A DNA stretch of 64,000 bases from Echinometra lucunter (GCA_029962745.1 CM057167.1:15529648-15593647), one strand, 5' to 3'; numbered from the stretch's first letter, positions 47,553 through 59,516 are shown. Numbers and translations: made by a program. Notes: generated by a model not told the origin, from the sequence alone.

Positions 47553-50500
47553 TTCTGTGCCTCTTGCTCACTTTCTCCTCCAGGTATCAATTTTGAAAAT
47601 AATATGTACATATGTAAATTACAGGATTTATAACTGTGTGTATCTTATTGAATAGCACTTCTTCAATGCAATTTGGCCAAGTGGAACACAGTATAATTCC
47701 TGTCATTTGGTTTTTTTTTAATTGTAATTATGTACAAATAGTCTTAAAGGGGGTACCCAATGCTGAAACAATGTTAGTTCATTTAAAAGAGCATGATTTT
47801 ATTAGCAGAAAATCATCTGCCTAGAGTTTTTTTAAAAATTCGTGTTGCCAAGGAAACCCCCCAAATGTGGTAAGATTTCAGGATATTTTTGACCCCTCAG
47901 CTGTGACCCAGTTTCAACTGGGTACCCACTTTGACGTCAAAATGATGTCAAAGTGGGTACCTTGTCGCGCACTTCTAGCAAAATGCGCGCATGGTATCAT
48001 ACATATTGTACAGTCTAGCGCGCAGCACAACGGCAATGCACAAAGCTGGGTACCCACTTTTACGTCATACCTCATACTCAAATTTTTTGGTCAGCTCTTG
48101 ACTTTTTAAGAGAAAATTAGCCAAAATGCATTGATTTCAATTGAAAATCATCAAAATTTTAATGTTATTCTTCTTAGAATTCTATTCTCGATCATATATC
48201 CAAAAAAATTTTACCATTGTGTAATCACTTTAATGACGAGTGAATTGTTCTTTCTATCCATTTTGCATGATACTACAGGATACAGGTTATCACCTCAAGC
48301 AGTTGGCGCCCTCGTGAGACGATATGGCGTGAATGGTCAGATTCAGTTTGATGCATTTGTGGGATGTGCAGTACGTCTACGTGCCTTGACAGGTATGTTG
48401 CTGGCTCTGTTCTCCACAGATTGAAGATACATGTTACCTCATTTAAGTGTAGCTTATTTTGCATGTTTTCTCCATCTTCTAGCTCTTTCTTTCTCTCTTT
48501 CTCTCTCTTTCTCCCTCCCTCTCTCTCTGCCCCTCTTTTCCCATCTCATCTTCATTACTACAATTCTTTCCCTCTACCTTACTACTTCTTTCTCTCCATC
48601 TCTCTTCCTTTCTTTCTCTATTACACCCACACGCTCACACATGCCTGTCCACTTTTCTTTTTCCATGATTGCTCATACTCTTACGTTATTATCACAATCC
48701 CTAAGTAACAATATTGGTAGTGTAAGTTTTAAGTTACATATATTTTATTTTTGACCTTGTTATAAGTTTAATCTCTCATATTTGTACTGCTGATTTCTAT
48801 TGTCATTGTATCATTTCTTGCAAACTTTCGCAATTCGGCTGTGCCGCCATGAAAGTATTTTAATAAACCATTTTGAATTGAATTGAATTGAATTGATACC
48901 ACAATGATGCCACACTGCTTGCAGTATGTTAGACATTAATTATGTTGTGTGACAAAAGTTGATTGTGGCAGTCCCTTGTTTATTCCTTTGGCTGTACAAA
49001 GCTAGTTTTAGACACACCTTGCCAGTTTTAGTTGTGTCAGTATCTGTCTTATAATCCTAAAATTTTGAACGCACTAAATCCTCCCCGAAGCTTGTGTAAA
49101 AAAGTCATTTCACTGACCTTTTTTTTCATATCATGAAATATCTTCAGATTTCATTCACTTGTACAGTTCCTTTGCTTTCTATTTCTCTATTAACAGACTT
49201 CTTCAGGAGAAAGGACACTCAACAGAATGGAACTGCTCTCATGCAATATGATGAGGTAAAACCTAATTTCTTCAAATTAATTGTTTTGCAGCTGTGTACC
49301 ACAAATCTCAGACATTCCTTAATCTTTCAAGTTTTATATAAATTGTGAAATTTGAGAATCAGGGCCCCATTTCTTAAAACTTGTTATCAATAACAAGTTG
49401 CAGTAACTGTTATAAGCTACTGAAATCCTTGCATCTGGTTGGCTGAGAGCAAATTTGTTGTAGAAATGTTTCAGTTGTTACTGATAACAAGTTTTATGAA
49501 ACAGGGCCCATGTCTCATTCCTTCATTCATTCTATAAGATTACCGTTGCTCAGTCATTATACATTCTAGCTTCATTTCTTGTAAGAGAGATGAGTATAAA
49601 GTGCCAATAAAGCACCTTCATTATTATTATTATTATTATTTATTTGGCATTTTTACATTACAAATATAAAACAATGTAGTCAGTTTCATTCAACAAATAT
49701 TCAAAGAACAACAATTATAAATGGCTACAATTTTATCTTCTGAGTGCAATAGTTGGCTGCTGGGGAAAAGGAAAGCAGACTTAATCACTGTAACCATAAT
49801 GGTCCCTCTTATAGACTAACAGAAAAGTGGTAAAAATATAGCATGAAGTTGAATAAAACATTTGCTTGCAATGATTCTTTGACTCATGGAAAAACTGGGC
49901 AAATCAGGTTTAAATTTTGAATCTCACCTGTATTTGTGAAGCCTAAATGTACAGTTTGAAAGTCAAGGATAGTTGCAATGACTTTGCAAGTCATTTTCTG
50001 CTTTGGTTTCCTTTTTATGAATAATCTTCAGCTCTTTTTCTTCATGCAACACTTTCCATACATTGTTTTGTTTTGTTTTGCTTTGTTTTGCTGTGTTTTG
50101 TTTTGTTTTGTTTTCTGTTGTCTTCTTTATGAGTCTTTATTGACGGTATCCTGAGCATTTCCTGTCTATGTGTTATTTCTTGGTTGCAAAGAAGCATTTG
50201 CAGTAATCGGGTTTCCATGTTTTCTTCATCATTCCACTACAGTTCATTACACATGTTATGTCAGTGTGACGATGCAAGGCAAAGGCAGGGGAAAAAAAAT
50301 CAAGGTATCGTTTTTGTCATGATCATTAGGGAAGTCCACTCTATAATCAAGTTGGTGTTACCAAAAAATAAACAAAATAAGAGAAACAGATCGTTAGAAG
50401 TTAGAGCAAATCAGATAAAATTTGTAAATGTTCCAATTTTTATCAATGTTAAATTGTAAATGGAAAACTATATTTAAGTTTCTCTTGCAAGCAGATCGTT

Positions 50501-52219
50501 GTTTGTTTGGTACCAAGAATTTTCACGAACATGGTCACTATAGCTCTTTTTCATCATAGCCATTAGGGGTGCAGTATGCTTGAGGAATTAGGGTTGTTTT
50601 TTTTTTAGAAAAATTAAAAGTTATCATGTTATCTAGTGTATAATGTACCAAGAAAGAGCTGCTCATAATGGAATTGAATCAGAGTCACCACTTGAAATTT
50701 ACCCATTAAAACTTTTTCATTGGACTATTTCTTCATTTCTGCTATTATGGAAAACCAACTTGATATTGGAATGGACTTTCTCTTTGAAGCAAGCTCATCT
50801 ACCTCAACAAAAATGGTTATATTTGCCCATATATATATATATATTGCAGTATTTTATATTTGTTAAAATTGGCAATATCTGTATGTTAGTCCATAATCTG
50901 GACCTTTTTTTTAGGAGCAATGTCCTGTCCTGTTCCATGATCTCCCTACCTGCTGCCAGCCTACTATGGGTGGCATGTTTTGTAATTTTTGATCCCAGTG
51001 GGGCAGTCACATAAATTGCTGTACTCATGATCAGAAAATCACATGAAAAGGGTAGTTTTGGCTGGTATAGGTGCTTTAGGATATCAAAAGGCCAGAAATT
51101 AGGAAAAAGGGTATGTTTTTTTAGTCTATTAACACACGTTTAGAGAATCTTTCCCTATCCTTAGTGTAGACTTTGTGTAGCCTCATATTTGTTTAGGTTA
51201 TGTTTGAGGGGGTTAAACTTGTTTAGAGGGTAAATTTTTGGAGAAGGCTAAAACAAACTTGAAAGGGGGTGATTTTGACCATTGGAAAGAACTTGTTTTT
51301 GGTGGTAGTGGAAAACCTGTGGTCATGTGTGTGTACAGGATGCAGTATATACTCTCTGCCCCCCTCCACCCCCATTCCAGATTGCGCTATTTTTGGCTTG
51401 TGGAGGTAGGTTGGGATCATGTAAGTGATTGCTCTGGTCTGAAATAAAATCAGCCAGATTTTTCGATTATATCTATCAATGCTCTCATTATTGAAACTGA
51501 AAAGAGGGGAAAACTTTAAAAGATGTTTACCCATGCAATTTTTTTCAAAATCAATTTCTAGGAATACAAGTTGTAGTGTTCACATAATTATTTGGTTTCA
51601 CTTTCATATGATTTTTTATACCAACCATTGTTCTGCAGTGGTTTAAAGCATATCCTGTATGCACATCATGCATCAGTGTAATTAATAAACCAAAAGGAAA
51701 CAAAATGAAGAACAAACAAACAAAAAAAAACCAACCATACTCCATGCTGACATACAAGGATAGAATATTAAACTGTTGGCTTCTGAACCTGGGCACAGTT
51801 TCATGAAAGTTGTCAGTCACTGACCATTTCAGTAAAATCCTTGGTTTTGATTGGCTGAGAAGCACTGATCACTGACTGTTACTATGGTAACTTTCAGTGA
51901 TTGACAACTTGTCAGTGCTGACAACTTTCATGAAATGGTGCCCAGGTGGCCCCTGTATTAAGCCTATGGGAATGAGAACATTCCACAGTTAGCTGGTTAA
52001 ACTAATTGGACATTTGAAAACAGGGATATCCCCTTTTTTGTGTTCTCGGTGCAGAAGAAGGAAGTCCTGACAATGTATATATATATATATGTTTGATTTT
52101 CATTTTGTTTTGATTTACATAGCAAATAAATCTGATGAAGGCCTAGAGCCGAAAGCTTATCAATCTTATGGTCCAGACCTGCCTCATCTTGTACCTTACC
52201 CTTCTTTGTCTCACGTATA

Positions 52220-52260
<41 letters not shown>

Positions 52261-52891
52261 CTTTGTTTGCTTGCATGTAAACAATCAAATATGATGGGGG
52301 GGGTGGGGATGGGAATTAAGGAAGGCATGTCGAACTTCATGAGATAATATTTGTATTAGCATAAACAGTTATAAATTTTTCCATGATCAGTATTGTCAGT
52401 TGAAAGAACTATTCATAGTGACCCTCGTAAGAATTATTTTCAACTTGATTGCACTGTAAGGTGTAGTAGAGAAAAATGAATTTTGTTGATCTTCAAAAAT
52501 AATTCACAAATTTATTTATGAAGATATTTCTTTGCATCTCTTTGTTTCTTTTCTTTCTTTTCTTTACTACTTGTACTTCTTTCCCTCCCCACAATTTTCT
52601 TCTCTTTTTCCATATTTTACCCTGTATGTTAAAACAAAATTTGGCAATATATGGTCACTTTCATTTTTTCAGTTTCAGATTTCAATTTTATTCACAGTTT
52701 TAATCAATCAGAAACATGAATAATCAATACAGTGCATAATGAAATTAATAGTAATAATGACAGCACTAGTAACAATGTCTTTTTATCGATATAAATCAAT
52801 ACTAAATAATTAATCATTAATTATTGTTTGATTTGTTTTGTTTTTTTCTTCTGTTTCTCCATAGTTCATTACCAACACCATGGCTATGTAA
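39567..52891 (+). CDS. SRI: Sorcin, penta-EF-hand calcium-binding protein
   Basis: Coding exons: 39567-39671, 40249-40287, 45601-45670, 46429-46472, 47213-47360, 48279-48392, 49197-49255 and 52865-52891 (TAA). They total 606 bases, with GT-AG phases all consistent, giving 201 aa (human sorcin 198). Residues 1-35 are a Gly/Tyr/Pro/Gln-rich tail with PGYGAQ repeats. DPLFGYFSAVAGQ (36-48) opens EF1. The EF2 loop is 86-97 (D86, D88, S90, E97) and the EF3 loop 116-127 (DRDRSGQIDGNE) is canonical. EF4 is degenerate (YGVNGQIQF) and EF5 (175-201) is the dimerisation hand. Sorcin moves to membranes with calcium and modulates ryanodine receptors and calcium handling. The first acceptor (39550) lies in the 5' UTR, so an upstream non-coding exon exists. 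Grancalcin is the closest alternative, but the sequence fits sorcin better. Confidence 0.96.
39746..40020. repeat. Dispersed repeat in SRI intron 1
   Basis: Independent, more diverged copy of the repeat at 5500-5765 and 21893-22150: TTTTATGCATGAACACTCGT, AGGCAAGACATCATG and CTTGCTTCCTTTTGCC in the same order. Confidence 0.75.
40270..40780 (+). repeat. Duplication of the end of SRI exon 2 and its donor
   Basis: The end of exon 2 with the start of intron 2 (TTGCAGGACAGGTAGATACC then AATTCTGATTAGAAATTTAG) recurs at about 40653-40770 as TTGCAGGGCAGGTAAATAAC then AATTCTGATTAGAAATTTAG. The second copy retains a plausible donor but only the last few exon bases. It is an intronic relic, not a usable exon. 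Confidence 0.75.
41545..41956. mobile_element. TTAA-flanked MITE (CCCATTCGTGACA ends), copy 1
   Basis: Bounded by TTAA at 41541-41544 and 41957-41960. Ends are CCCATTCGTGACA and TGTCACAAATGGG. TTAA duplication plus CCC termini is the piggyBac pattern. 412 bases, no transposase. Lies in SRI intron 2. Confidence 0.88.
42646..43281. mobile_element. TTAA-flanked MITE (CCCATTCGTGACA ends), copy 2, interrupted
   Basis: Same element as 41545-41956, in the same orientation, with TTAA at 42642-42645 and 43282-43285. It contains an extra segment of about 225 bases (roughly 42953-43185) that is absent from copy 1. Confidence 0.88.
42953..43185 (-). mobile_element. Retroposon 3' end inserted in the TTAA MITE
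   Basis: Starts with TTATTATTATTATTATTA then GCTGCGCTTTTCCCATAAGG and CCAAAGCGCTTACAATAAT. On - this is a body ending in AAGCGCTTTGG...and an AAT-repeat tail, typical of L2/CR1-type LINE or SINE 3' ends. AGAAA-rich sequence at the junction may be the target duplication. Confidence 0.65.
44781..44936. repeat. Two perfect-length 78-base tandem units
   Basis: ACGAACCTCCAGCCACGGAT...AACAGCACC occurs twice head to tail (44781 and 44859) with one visible difference (CAAGCGCG against CAGGCGCG), so the duplication is recent. Confidence 0.93.
44972..45358. repeat. Two 193-base tandem units
   Basis: CATGCTCTCCTCTGCCAAAA...TCTTACATGATTGA is repeated with period 193 with only a few changes near the unit start. 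It lies just downstream of the 78-base duplication, in SRI intron 2 about 240 bases before exon 3. Confidence 0.93.
47921..47961. repeat. 41-base near-perfect palindrome in SRI intron 5
   Basis: GGTACCCACTTTGACGTCA, a 3-base centre, then TGATGTCAAAGTGGGTACC: 19-base arms with one mismatch. Another GGGTACCCACTTTTACGTCA occurs at about 48047, suggesting the ends of a small fold-back element. Confidence 0.8.
48700..48897 (+). mobile_element. Retroposon 3' tail (GAATT)n
   Basis: TTTAATAAACCATTTTGAAT followed by GAATTGAATTGAATTGA, a typical 3' terminus of a LINE or SINE ending in a short tandem tail. Only the UTR part is present; no protein motif. Upstream boundary uncertain. Confidence 0.55.
49362..49510. 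mobile_element. GGGCCCC fold-back MITE in SRI intron 7
   Basis: GGGCCCCATTTCTTAAAAC at left mirrors GTTTTATGAAACAGGGCCC at right; TTGTTATCAATAACAA and TTACTGATAACAAG inner arms. Same family as 28686-28835. Confidence 0.82.
51788..51946. mobile_element. Fold-back MITE (CCTGGGCAC ends) in SRI intron 7
   Basis: CCTGGGCACAGTTTCATGAA with AGTTGTCAG at left; CTGACAACTTTCATGAAATG and GTGCCCAGG at right. Inner CAGTGATTGACAACTTGTCA arms. Confidence 0.82.
52125..52175 (+). ncRNA. Hammerhead-ribozyme-like motif, degenerate
   Basis: CTGATGA (52132-52138) and GAAA (52151-52154) are spaced as in a hammerhead core, with a GGC/GCC mini-stem between them (A bulged). I cannot build a convincing stem III or cleavage site, so activity is doubtful. 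TA-repeat tracts flank the segment (52076-52090 and 52218-52258). Similar motifs occur in the terminal repeats of Penelope-like elements. Confidence 0.3.
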
Positions 52892-53071
52892 CAAGGTAAC
52901 AAGTACCAAAGTTTATCACTACATAAAGCAGATGTTGGCAGGCAGGAGAGTAGAGGGAAACTTAATACGCCTTGTATTTTAGATAACTTGCACCCTTCCA
53001 CAGGTGTGTACTAGATGTATGTATATAGTTTAGTCAGGAGCATAATAGCAGGTGGTGAATTGTAGATACTT

Positions 53072-53229
53072 GGGGCTGTAACACAAAGGTTTGCGATCGC
53101 TCGCAAATTTAAAACAACCATTTTGATTGGTCCAGGGTCACCTTTTCATACGAGATGCGCTTGAAACATTGGCCTTGATTTGCTGTTGCGACTTTGCGAT
53201 TGATTGCAAATCTTTGTGTTACGGGCCCT
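53072..53229. mobile_element. Fold-back MITE (GTAACACAAAG ends)
   Basis: GGGGCTGTAACACAAAGGTT with TGCGATCG at left; TGCAAATCTTTGTGTTACGG at right. Lies in or just after the SRI 3' UTR. Confidence 0.78.
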
Positions 53230-54121
53230 GGGCAATTTTTATTCTGGACATTAAATGCTGAGTCATCATGGGGGAATATCTATCCCTTGATTAACATATT
53301 AACCAGTTAGTGGCTTTAGTTGACTTATGGCACCAACCTGGACTGCTTTATTCAACAAAAGAATATGATAGTCCAAGCTTTCATTTCATAGCAAATAAAG
53401 AGTTGAGAACAGACTGCTATCTTTCAAAAGCTTCTTCAGCTGAAATGTCAGATATTTAGAAGAATGAGTTGTTTTTTTTAAGTCATATCACAAAATAAGC
53501 CAAATTTCTCTACATGATTCCGTTATCAACATTCAGTTGATTATTTCACCTTATAATTATGGGTAAATATATCTATTCTAATTATGCAAATGTCATGTGA
53601 TGGCAAGTTTATTATTTGACCCCATGGGATTGTATGTATGATTTGTCAATCAGTAGTATGCACAAGTACATGAATAACAAAAAATGAATAAATGAAAATG
53701 AATATAAAATTTCAAATATATATATAAAATTGTCAGCTAGATGCAATTCCCCGCTAATGACAGCCGATGAAATCTTTATAGAGGTTTGAATGTATAATGT
53801 ATGCTGTATGCTGTGAATTTATGATTATCCTGTACCCGTTTGTGTGTATATATATGTGGGACTTAAGTATTGTTTGTATGACTTTCTGTCATCTAATGTC
53901 ATAAGAAACATTTTGTAGTTGAATTTTCCTCTATGAAAAAATTAATGACTCAAGAAAAAAGTAAATAGTACATTGCTTTGATTTCAATTTTTAGCCTCAA
54001 TCCTGTAGTCTTTTGAATGAAAGAGGTTTTAGAAAGTTACGTTAAAGTCCTTTTTACCATTAATTCAAATTGTCACTTAGTGTTGATTTTTGTGAAATTA
54101 TATTCTTTGCATTGGTTTATA

Positions 54122-54331
54122 GCCACTTCGTCTGATACCAGTAGTTCTAATTCCCAGATCATCTAACACCACTGTGACTAACCCATTTGGTCTACTATCA
54201 ATTTGGTCTAATTGCCATTTGGTCCAATCATTGTAAGTGGTATTTAGACGAACTGGTTGTAGACAAAATGGGATTAGACCATGTGGGGTGAGACCAAATG
54301 GGCATTTGACAAAGGTGGGATTAGACCAAGT
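54122..54331. mobile_element. Fold-back repeat built from ATTTGGTCTAAT units
   Basis: CCACTTCGTCTGATACC at left is the inverse of GGGATTAGACCAAGTGG at right. The interior has several ATTTGGTCTA units in one half and TAGACCAAAT units in the other. Confidence 0.75.
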
Positions 54332-57300
54332 GGAAGTTCACCTTTACATTCATGAAACAATTCCTTGCCCGGTCAGAGATAGTAGTATTTTAATTCTATG
54401 AACGGCTTCCTTCTCATGTTCTGTCACTCATCTTTGTAAATTCCTTTGATGTCTTTCAAAACGAAAATACACCAAACTACCTGACACAATGAACTTAAAA
54501 TTTTTATTCAATCATTTTCAGTGATAAGAATTGAATAGAAGAAAGTTTTTGAAGTGTACATAAGGCCCTTTATCAAAGTCTCATCCCGCATCTTTGATCG
54601 TCTTCTCCATGATCGTTCTTTTGCATCGGCTTTCCCGATCCCCGTTGTTTTGTCTGTGGAGAAACGTGAGGATCAGAGAGGAAAAGACGCTGAGCAGGAT
54701 AGATGCTAAAGGCCGTGTCCCAAATTGGCTCTGACTTTTGATAAGGTGCCTAATGCCTTAATGTAGCTTAAATGGTAAAGGTTTTGGTAAAAGGTCTCAT
54801 CTAGCATGTAGCCAGAGTAGCTTCTTTGCTTTCTTTGTCCATTTTTAAGTGCTTCTTGTGATAAAAATGTCTAAAATCATGTATGAGGGAAAATTTAATT
54901 TCTCTAAGATGTAATGCACCTTGTATGCTGATGGGCTATCAAAAGGGTGAATAATATCTGAATAATTTCAGATTGGCTAAATGTCTGTGGAAAGGAGTTA
55001 CAAAATATCATAGTGACAGCTTTTGCTTTTGCATGATAACAGCACGAAGAACTATTGGCGGGCCTGCTATAATTTCGAGATGTTTATATACATGTAGTTC
55101 TTGTGTCAATAGTGCCAATTTGCATTTATGGCAATTTGATGTCATGTTTTTGAATGGATTATGTAGGATTATTTAAAGGAAGTATGTAGCTCAAGCTGAT
55201 ATAACTTATAAATGTATGTATTTAATCAAGAATTTACATTAACTATTTCCATGGAGATTTAATTACTGTTAATGTTTTCATCAAGCAAACATACCCTGGA
55301 GATGGAAGACATTTTAATCAACCTTCCTCAGTATGGAAAATTTTGATTGTGTGCTGCTTCTATTATGCTGAATATGTAGTAATTCATCAAGCACCATCTT
55401 TTAAAGATGTTGTCATAATCAGTGTTTTAATAATTACATTGTAGGGTACTTTTTTAAAAAATTCAGAATGTCTGTGATTATTATGAATATGGTGCATTCA
55501 GTATAGAGGATGGGAAGTAATACAAATTTGGGAAACAAATCTAGAAAGTGTACTGAAAAAATATTTCATATTATACTATTTCTTATATGTTTGGGTCATT
55601 TGAGATGATCATCTTTTTCTACAATAATAAATGATTATAAAATATATTAACCCTTAGAACATGCTTCACTTTCACTGATGATTTACTTGAAACTTTCACC
55701 CTAGAAAAATATGTTTTGGCAGATCAAGAGTAGGGAGAGAGTTCCTGTAAAGAGTAAGGGAGACGGAGAGAGTTGGAGGAGGAGGAGGGAGAAGGGGGGG
55801 GGGGGGGGGGTAAGGAAGAGGGACGGATTAAGGGAAGGGAAGAATTAAGGGGGAGGGGAGGGAGTAAGGGAGATAATTTATGGGAAGGATGATGGGATGG
55901 GGAGAAAGGTGGATAGGGAAGAAAGAGAGAGAATGGGGAGGGAGGGAGGGAGAGATGGGGATATATTTGGAAAGGGAAAATTTGCTAGCCCCCCCCCCCC
56001 CACCACCACTGATATCGCTGCCCGGGATTCCCGAAATCATCATTGGTGGTGATTGTTTTCCGAAAATTGTTGACAAGGCGAAATGTTCTATTGCATTCAG
56101 TGACATTCCGGTAATTACTGGACCAACTTATCAACAAAACCGTAATCATCATCTACATTTGGGTCCGGGAGGGGGGGGGGGGGGGGTTAAGGGCCGGGTC
56201 TTTTCATTATTCTCCAAATGAAATTTAGCCAACCCCACATTATAAACCATTGGCGTTAATCCCGGGGGGGGATGGAGGATATATCCCCCCCCCCCCACTT
56301 TTTCGAAAGGGGGATGGTGTGTACAAACATCCCCCCTCATTTTGAGGAAAAAGTGATATTGTAATTAATCAGTTGGTGATATTTCTATAAAAATGTCATA
56401 AATGACGGTCATATCGTGGAATTTTTATTTGAAATGCTCGCTCGCAAGATAATGATATGATATATGCGTGCATGGGGGGGGGGGGGTGTGCGGATGAATG
56501 AGGGTGTGTGTATGTGTGTGTGTATACTTTAAGTGTGAGTTCAAGGAAAAAATCGGCAAAAAAGGTGATCATCCCCACCCCCCCCCCCCCCCACTCCTCA
56601 AAACGGATTTACGCCGGTGTTATAAACCATTGACATTCCAATGTGTCAATTTCGGCGGCATCATTTTCGGCATCATTAATCATTACATCATTACAAAACA
56701 AGAAACTATCTGCAGACATGCTTCCTATCTGTTTAATACTTTTTCGTATACCATTATGTGATAAGCATAGTGACTAAAGTATGAAAGTTATATGCTTGTA
56801 CAGATATTTGCAAATTTTAGGATGATCAGAAGATCTTCAAGTATTCATGGTATTCGAAGGGGTATAATATGTCGTCACAATGGCTAAGGCTTGCCAGTGT
56901 GTGTCATCCACTCATCTGAAGAAATCCATCATGTACCATGTTGAAACCTGTAAGGATATGGAGTTTTGAAGCGAGAGAGAGATATAGCAAGAGAGAGAGA
57001 GAGAAAGAGAGAGCGTGAGAGAGGGGGGAGGCAAACACAGGTGTGTAGTTTTTTTTTTTTAATGTATGAAAATCGTCACATCAGATCATGCTATGCCTTT
57101 AAGAGGCCAACACAAAAATCGTCTAAGGATGGTAATAATAATAATTATTGGAAATAATTAGGATTGGTTTATAAACAACATGTCTTTCGAGTTGGGCCTG
57201 AACACAGAATACCTTAGGCCTTTTGAGAGTATGGTTTGCTTTCAAAAATATGAAAAGTGTTACTTGACGCAAACAGTCTTCCCAAATTATAGGTTTTCCC

Positions 57301-57628
57301 GCCCATCTTCGTAAACTTATCATCGGAATCAACGATATTTTTGTTCTATTTCACGCGAAATTGAATGGCAATGTGGATCAACATTTAAAAAGCAAATATT
57401 ATCGTTCAATTTGATTTGTTTTTTAGCATGCGATTTACTATTGTTAGAATACAAAGTGCAGAAAGATAATTCAATTTAATTGCCTTTGTAAACAACATTC
57501 AAATTCGTGTAAACAGCATTCCAATTCGCGCAGGACATGACGTTGGAAGGTCTTGGCATACAATTTCATGAAGAGGCATACAGTTTTGACATTTGTGCAG
57601 TTTTTTTCATCTTATTGTAATGAGTCCA

Positions 57629-58268
57629 TTGGCATAGCCAGGAATTTTCAACAGGGGGGGGGGGCAAGTCGAGGGAGCAAAGCGAGCGAGCGGGGGATGG
57701 TGCGGCCCCACGGTAGGGATATTTTTTTTTAAATTCGTGCATGAAAATGGCATTTTCTGCACACTAAAATTCAGTATATATTAAGGGTAACTTATATGAG
57801 AAGTGGCATCTGGGGACCGGGGGCCAAGGCGAGGGTATGGGAAGGGGGTATCCCCCTCCCACGGTAGGGAGATTTTGAAAATTCGTGCATTTTTCGGCAC
57901 ACTAGAATTCAGTATGTGGGTAACTTACATGAGAAGTGGCATCTAGGGGGCCAATGCGAGGGAGTAAACCGACCGAGCGGGGGGGGGGGGGGGGGGGGCG
58001 GGGGGGGTGCTGGAAGGGGATATCCCCTCCCACGGTAGGGAGATTTTGAAAATTCGTGCTTGAAAATGGCACCTTCTGCACACTAAAATTCATTATTAGG
58101 GGTAACTTATATGAGAAGTGACATATTTACATTTTATATACTTTCATTTCGCATGGGTAGAGGTAGGGTAGGTTATGTGAAGTGGACTCGATGAAAGTTT
58201 TTTTTTTTTTCTCGCCGATCAACAGGGGTATCATGGCCCCCTTGTTTCCCCCTTATCTACGCCAGTGA
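57629..58268. repeat. Element carrying three tandem units of 150-170 bases
   Basis: CGGTAGGGAGATTTTGAAAA, TTCGTGC, CACACTAAAATTCAGTAT and GGTAACTTATATGAGAAGTG recur at 57711, 57862 and 58033. Outer ends CATTGGCATAGCCAGG and TCTACGCCAGTGAATG are roughly inverse. G-runs of variable length separate the units. Confidence 0.75.
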
Positions 58269-59156
58269 ATGAGTCAATGAATGTTTTTGCTTATATGAAA
58301 ATTATGAATGTAGAAAGAACAAGATTGAGATTCAATAGTATTTAGCAGATGGAAAAAAAAGAAATATGAAAAGAAACCCCCTCACAAATATGCAAACAGG
58401 TCAAGAAAATAATTCATGACCATGTTTGACAGGCATTTTAGATTGAATTGTATGCAAAGATAAAGAATAAGACCACAGAAGAATATACGAATAATGACAT
58501 ATAAACTGAAAAAAAAATGTGAATGTCAAATGTAATAATGACAGGAAAGAAATAGTGAATTAAAGATAATAAAAAATAAAAATGAAAAAGAGATAGAGAC
58601 CACTTGCGTTGTTCTAATTAAATGGCGTAAGTTCGAAAGTGATTGCCTAAAGATGAAAATGAAACCGCAATTCAGCAAGGAATTTCTTCTTCCTCTCAAA
58701 CTTGGCGAAATTGAATGACGATTATTCTTTGCCAAATTGAATCAAATTACATTTAATTTGAATGATAATTTTACTCATTTCAATGTTTATAAAAAGAACT
58801 GAATGCAAAAATAGTTAAATTGAAACACTGGAAAGCCGATGGACTATAAATTGCTTGAATTTGAATGCTTGATCATGAAATTGAATACTGTTTTGAGGAA
58901 TTCGGCCGGGAAAACCTAGAAACCCCCCGAGAAACATAGAAATAAAAAGCAAAATAGCATACCTGCAGTTTATTTCCTCCAAAAAATTAAATCCCCGAAT
59001 TCCCATGGATGTGAAATGTCATGCGAAGCCAAAAATGTCTTGAAGGTTCTTAATATACACCTTATTGTTTCGTTGTTACTTTTCCAAATATCAAAGCGGC
59101 AAACAATTATTTGGGACATTTCTTTCAATTTCGGGCTTTGCTGCGATCCCCCGTTT

Positions 59157-59516
59157 TTAGGCATCTTCTTCACCGATTGTTTCATAGACCTTGTAACTGA
59201 CTATCTTGCACTTGTCATCGATGGGTATACACTCCTTCAAAATGGTGGACGTGAGCTTCTTCATGATGATAGGCACTGTACCCCACTCATCCCCGGCAAA
59301 TGTGTTCACGGTGATCAGGTAGAACTCTTTCTGCTTCGTCGCCTCGACGGTGATACGGTTGGAAAACTCCTTCAGACAGATGCAGACTTGTTTCTTGACT
59401 AGGGAAGCATTGACCCCATCGCATTTGGGCGTGAGCTTGACGCGGATGCACTCGGGCTCATCCGGCTTCTTGGGTTTGACTTCAATCACCCTGGTGTTCG
59501 ATGTTCCACAACCCAT
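59157..59516 (-). CDS. Unrecognised small protein with N-terminal myristoylation/palmitoylation motif
   Basis: Single open frame of 119 aa on -, ATG in strong context (AAAATGG). It begins MGCGTSN: Gly2 and Ser6 fit the N-myristoylation signal and Cys3 is a typical palmitoylation site, so the product is probably anchored to the inner face of membranes. Residues 9-30 are Lys/Pro-rich. The rest alternates predicted strands and a helix (KQVCICLKEF, EFYLITVNTF, VPIIMKKLTSTILKEC, CKIVSYKVYE) and has seven cysteines in total. No membrane segment and no domain I can name. An in-frame upstream extension of 17 codons exists, but MGCG is the more plausible start. Codon use and the promoter-like sites upstream support a real gene; lack of introns leaves a retrocopy possible. 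Confidence 0.72.
   Translation of the reverse strand: MGCGTSNTRVIEVKPKKPDEPECIRVKLTPKCDGVNASLVKKQVCICLKEFSNRITVEATKQKEFYLITVNTFAGDEWGTVPIIMKKLTSTILKECIPIDDKCKIVSYKVYETIGEEDA

Larger units (their letters stand above)
52892..59156. other. Non-coding region downstream of SRI
   Basis: Starts with the SRI 3' UTR; an AATAAA lies at 53394-53399 but its use is unproven. Contents: fold-back MITEs (53072-53229, 54122-54331), a long AT-rich stretch (54350-55700) with nothing recognised, purine- and G-rich tracts (55736-55975), G/C runs (55989-56592), a GA tract, a three-unit minisatellite element (57629-58268) and AT-rich sequence to the next gene. Confidence 0.6.

Noticed and set aside
59016..59402. 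128-codon plus-strand ORF over the lipidated-protein gene
   Set aside because: Antisense shadow; the minus frame has the start context, lipidation motif and promoter sites.
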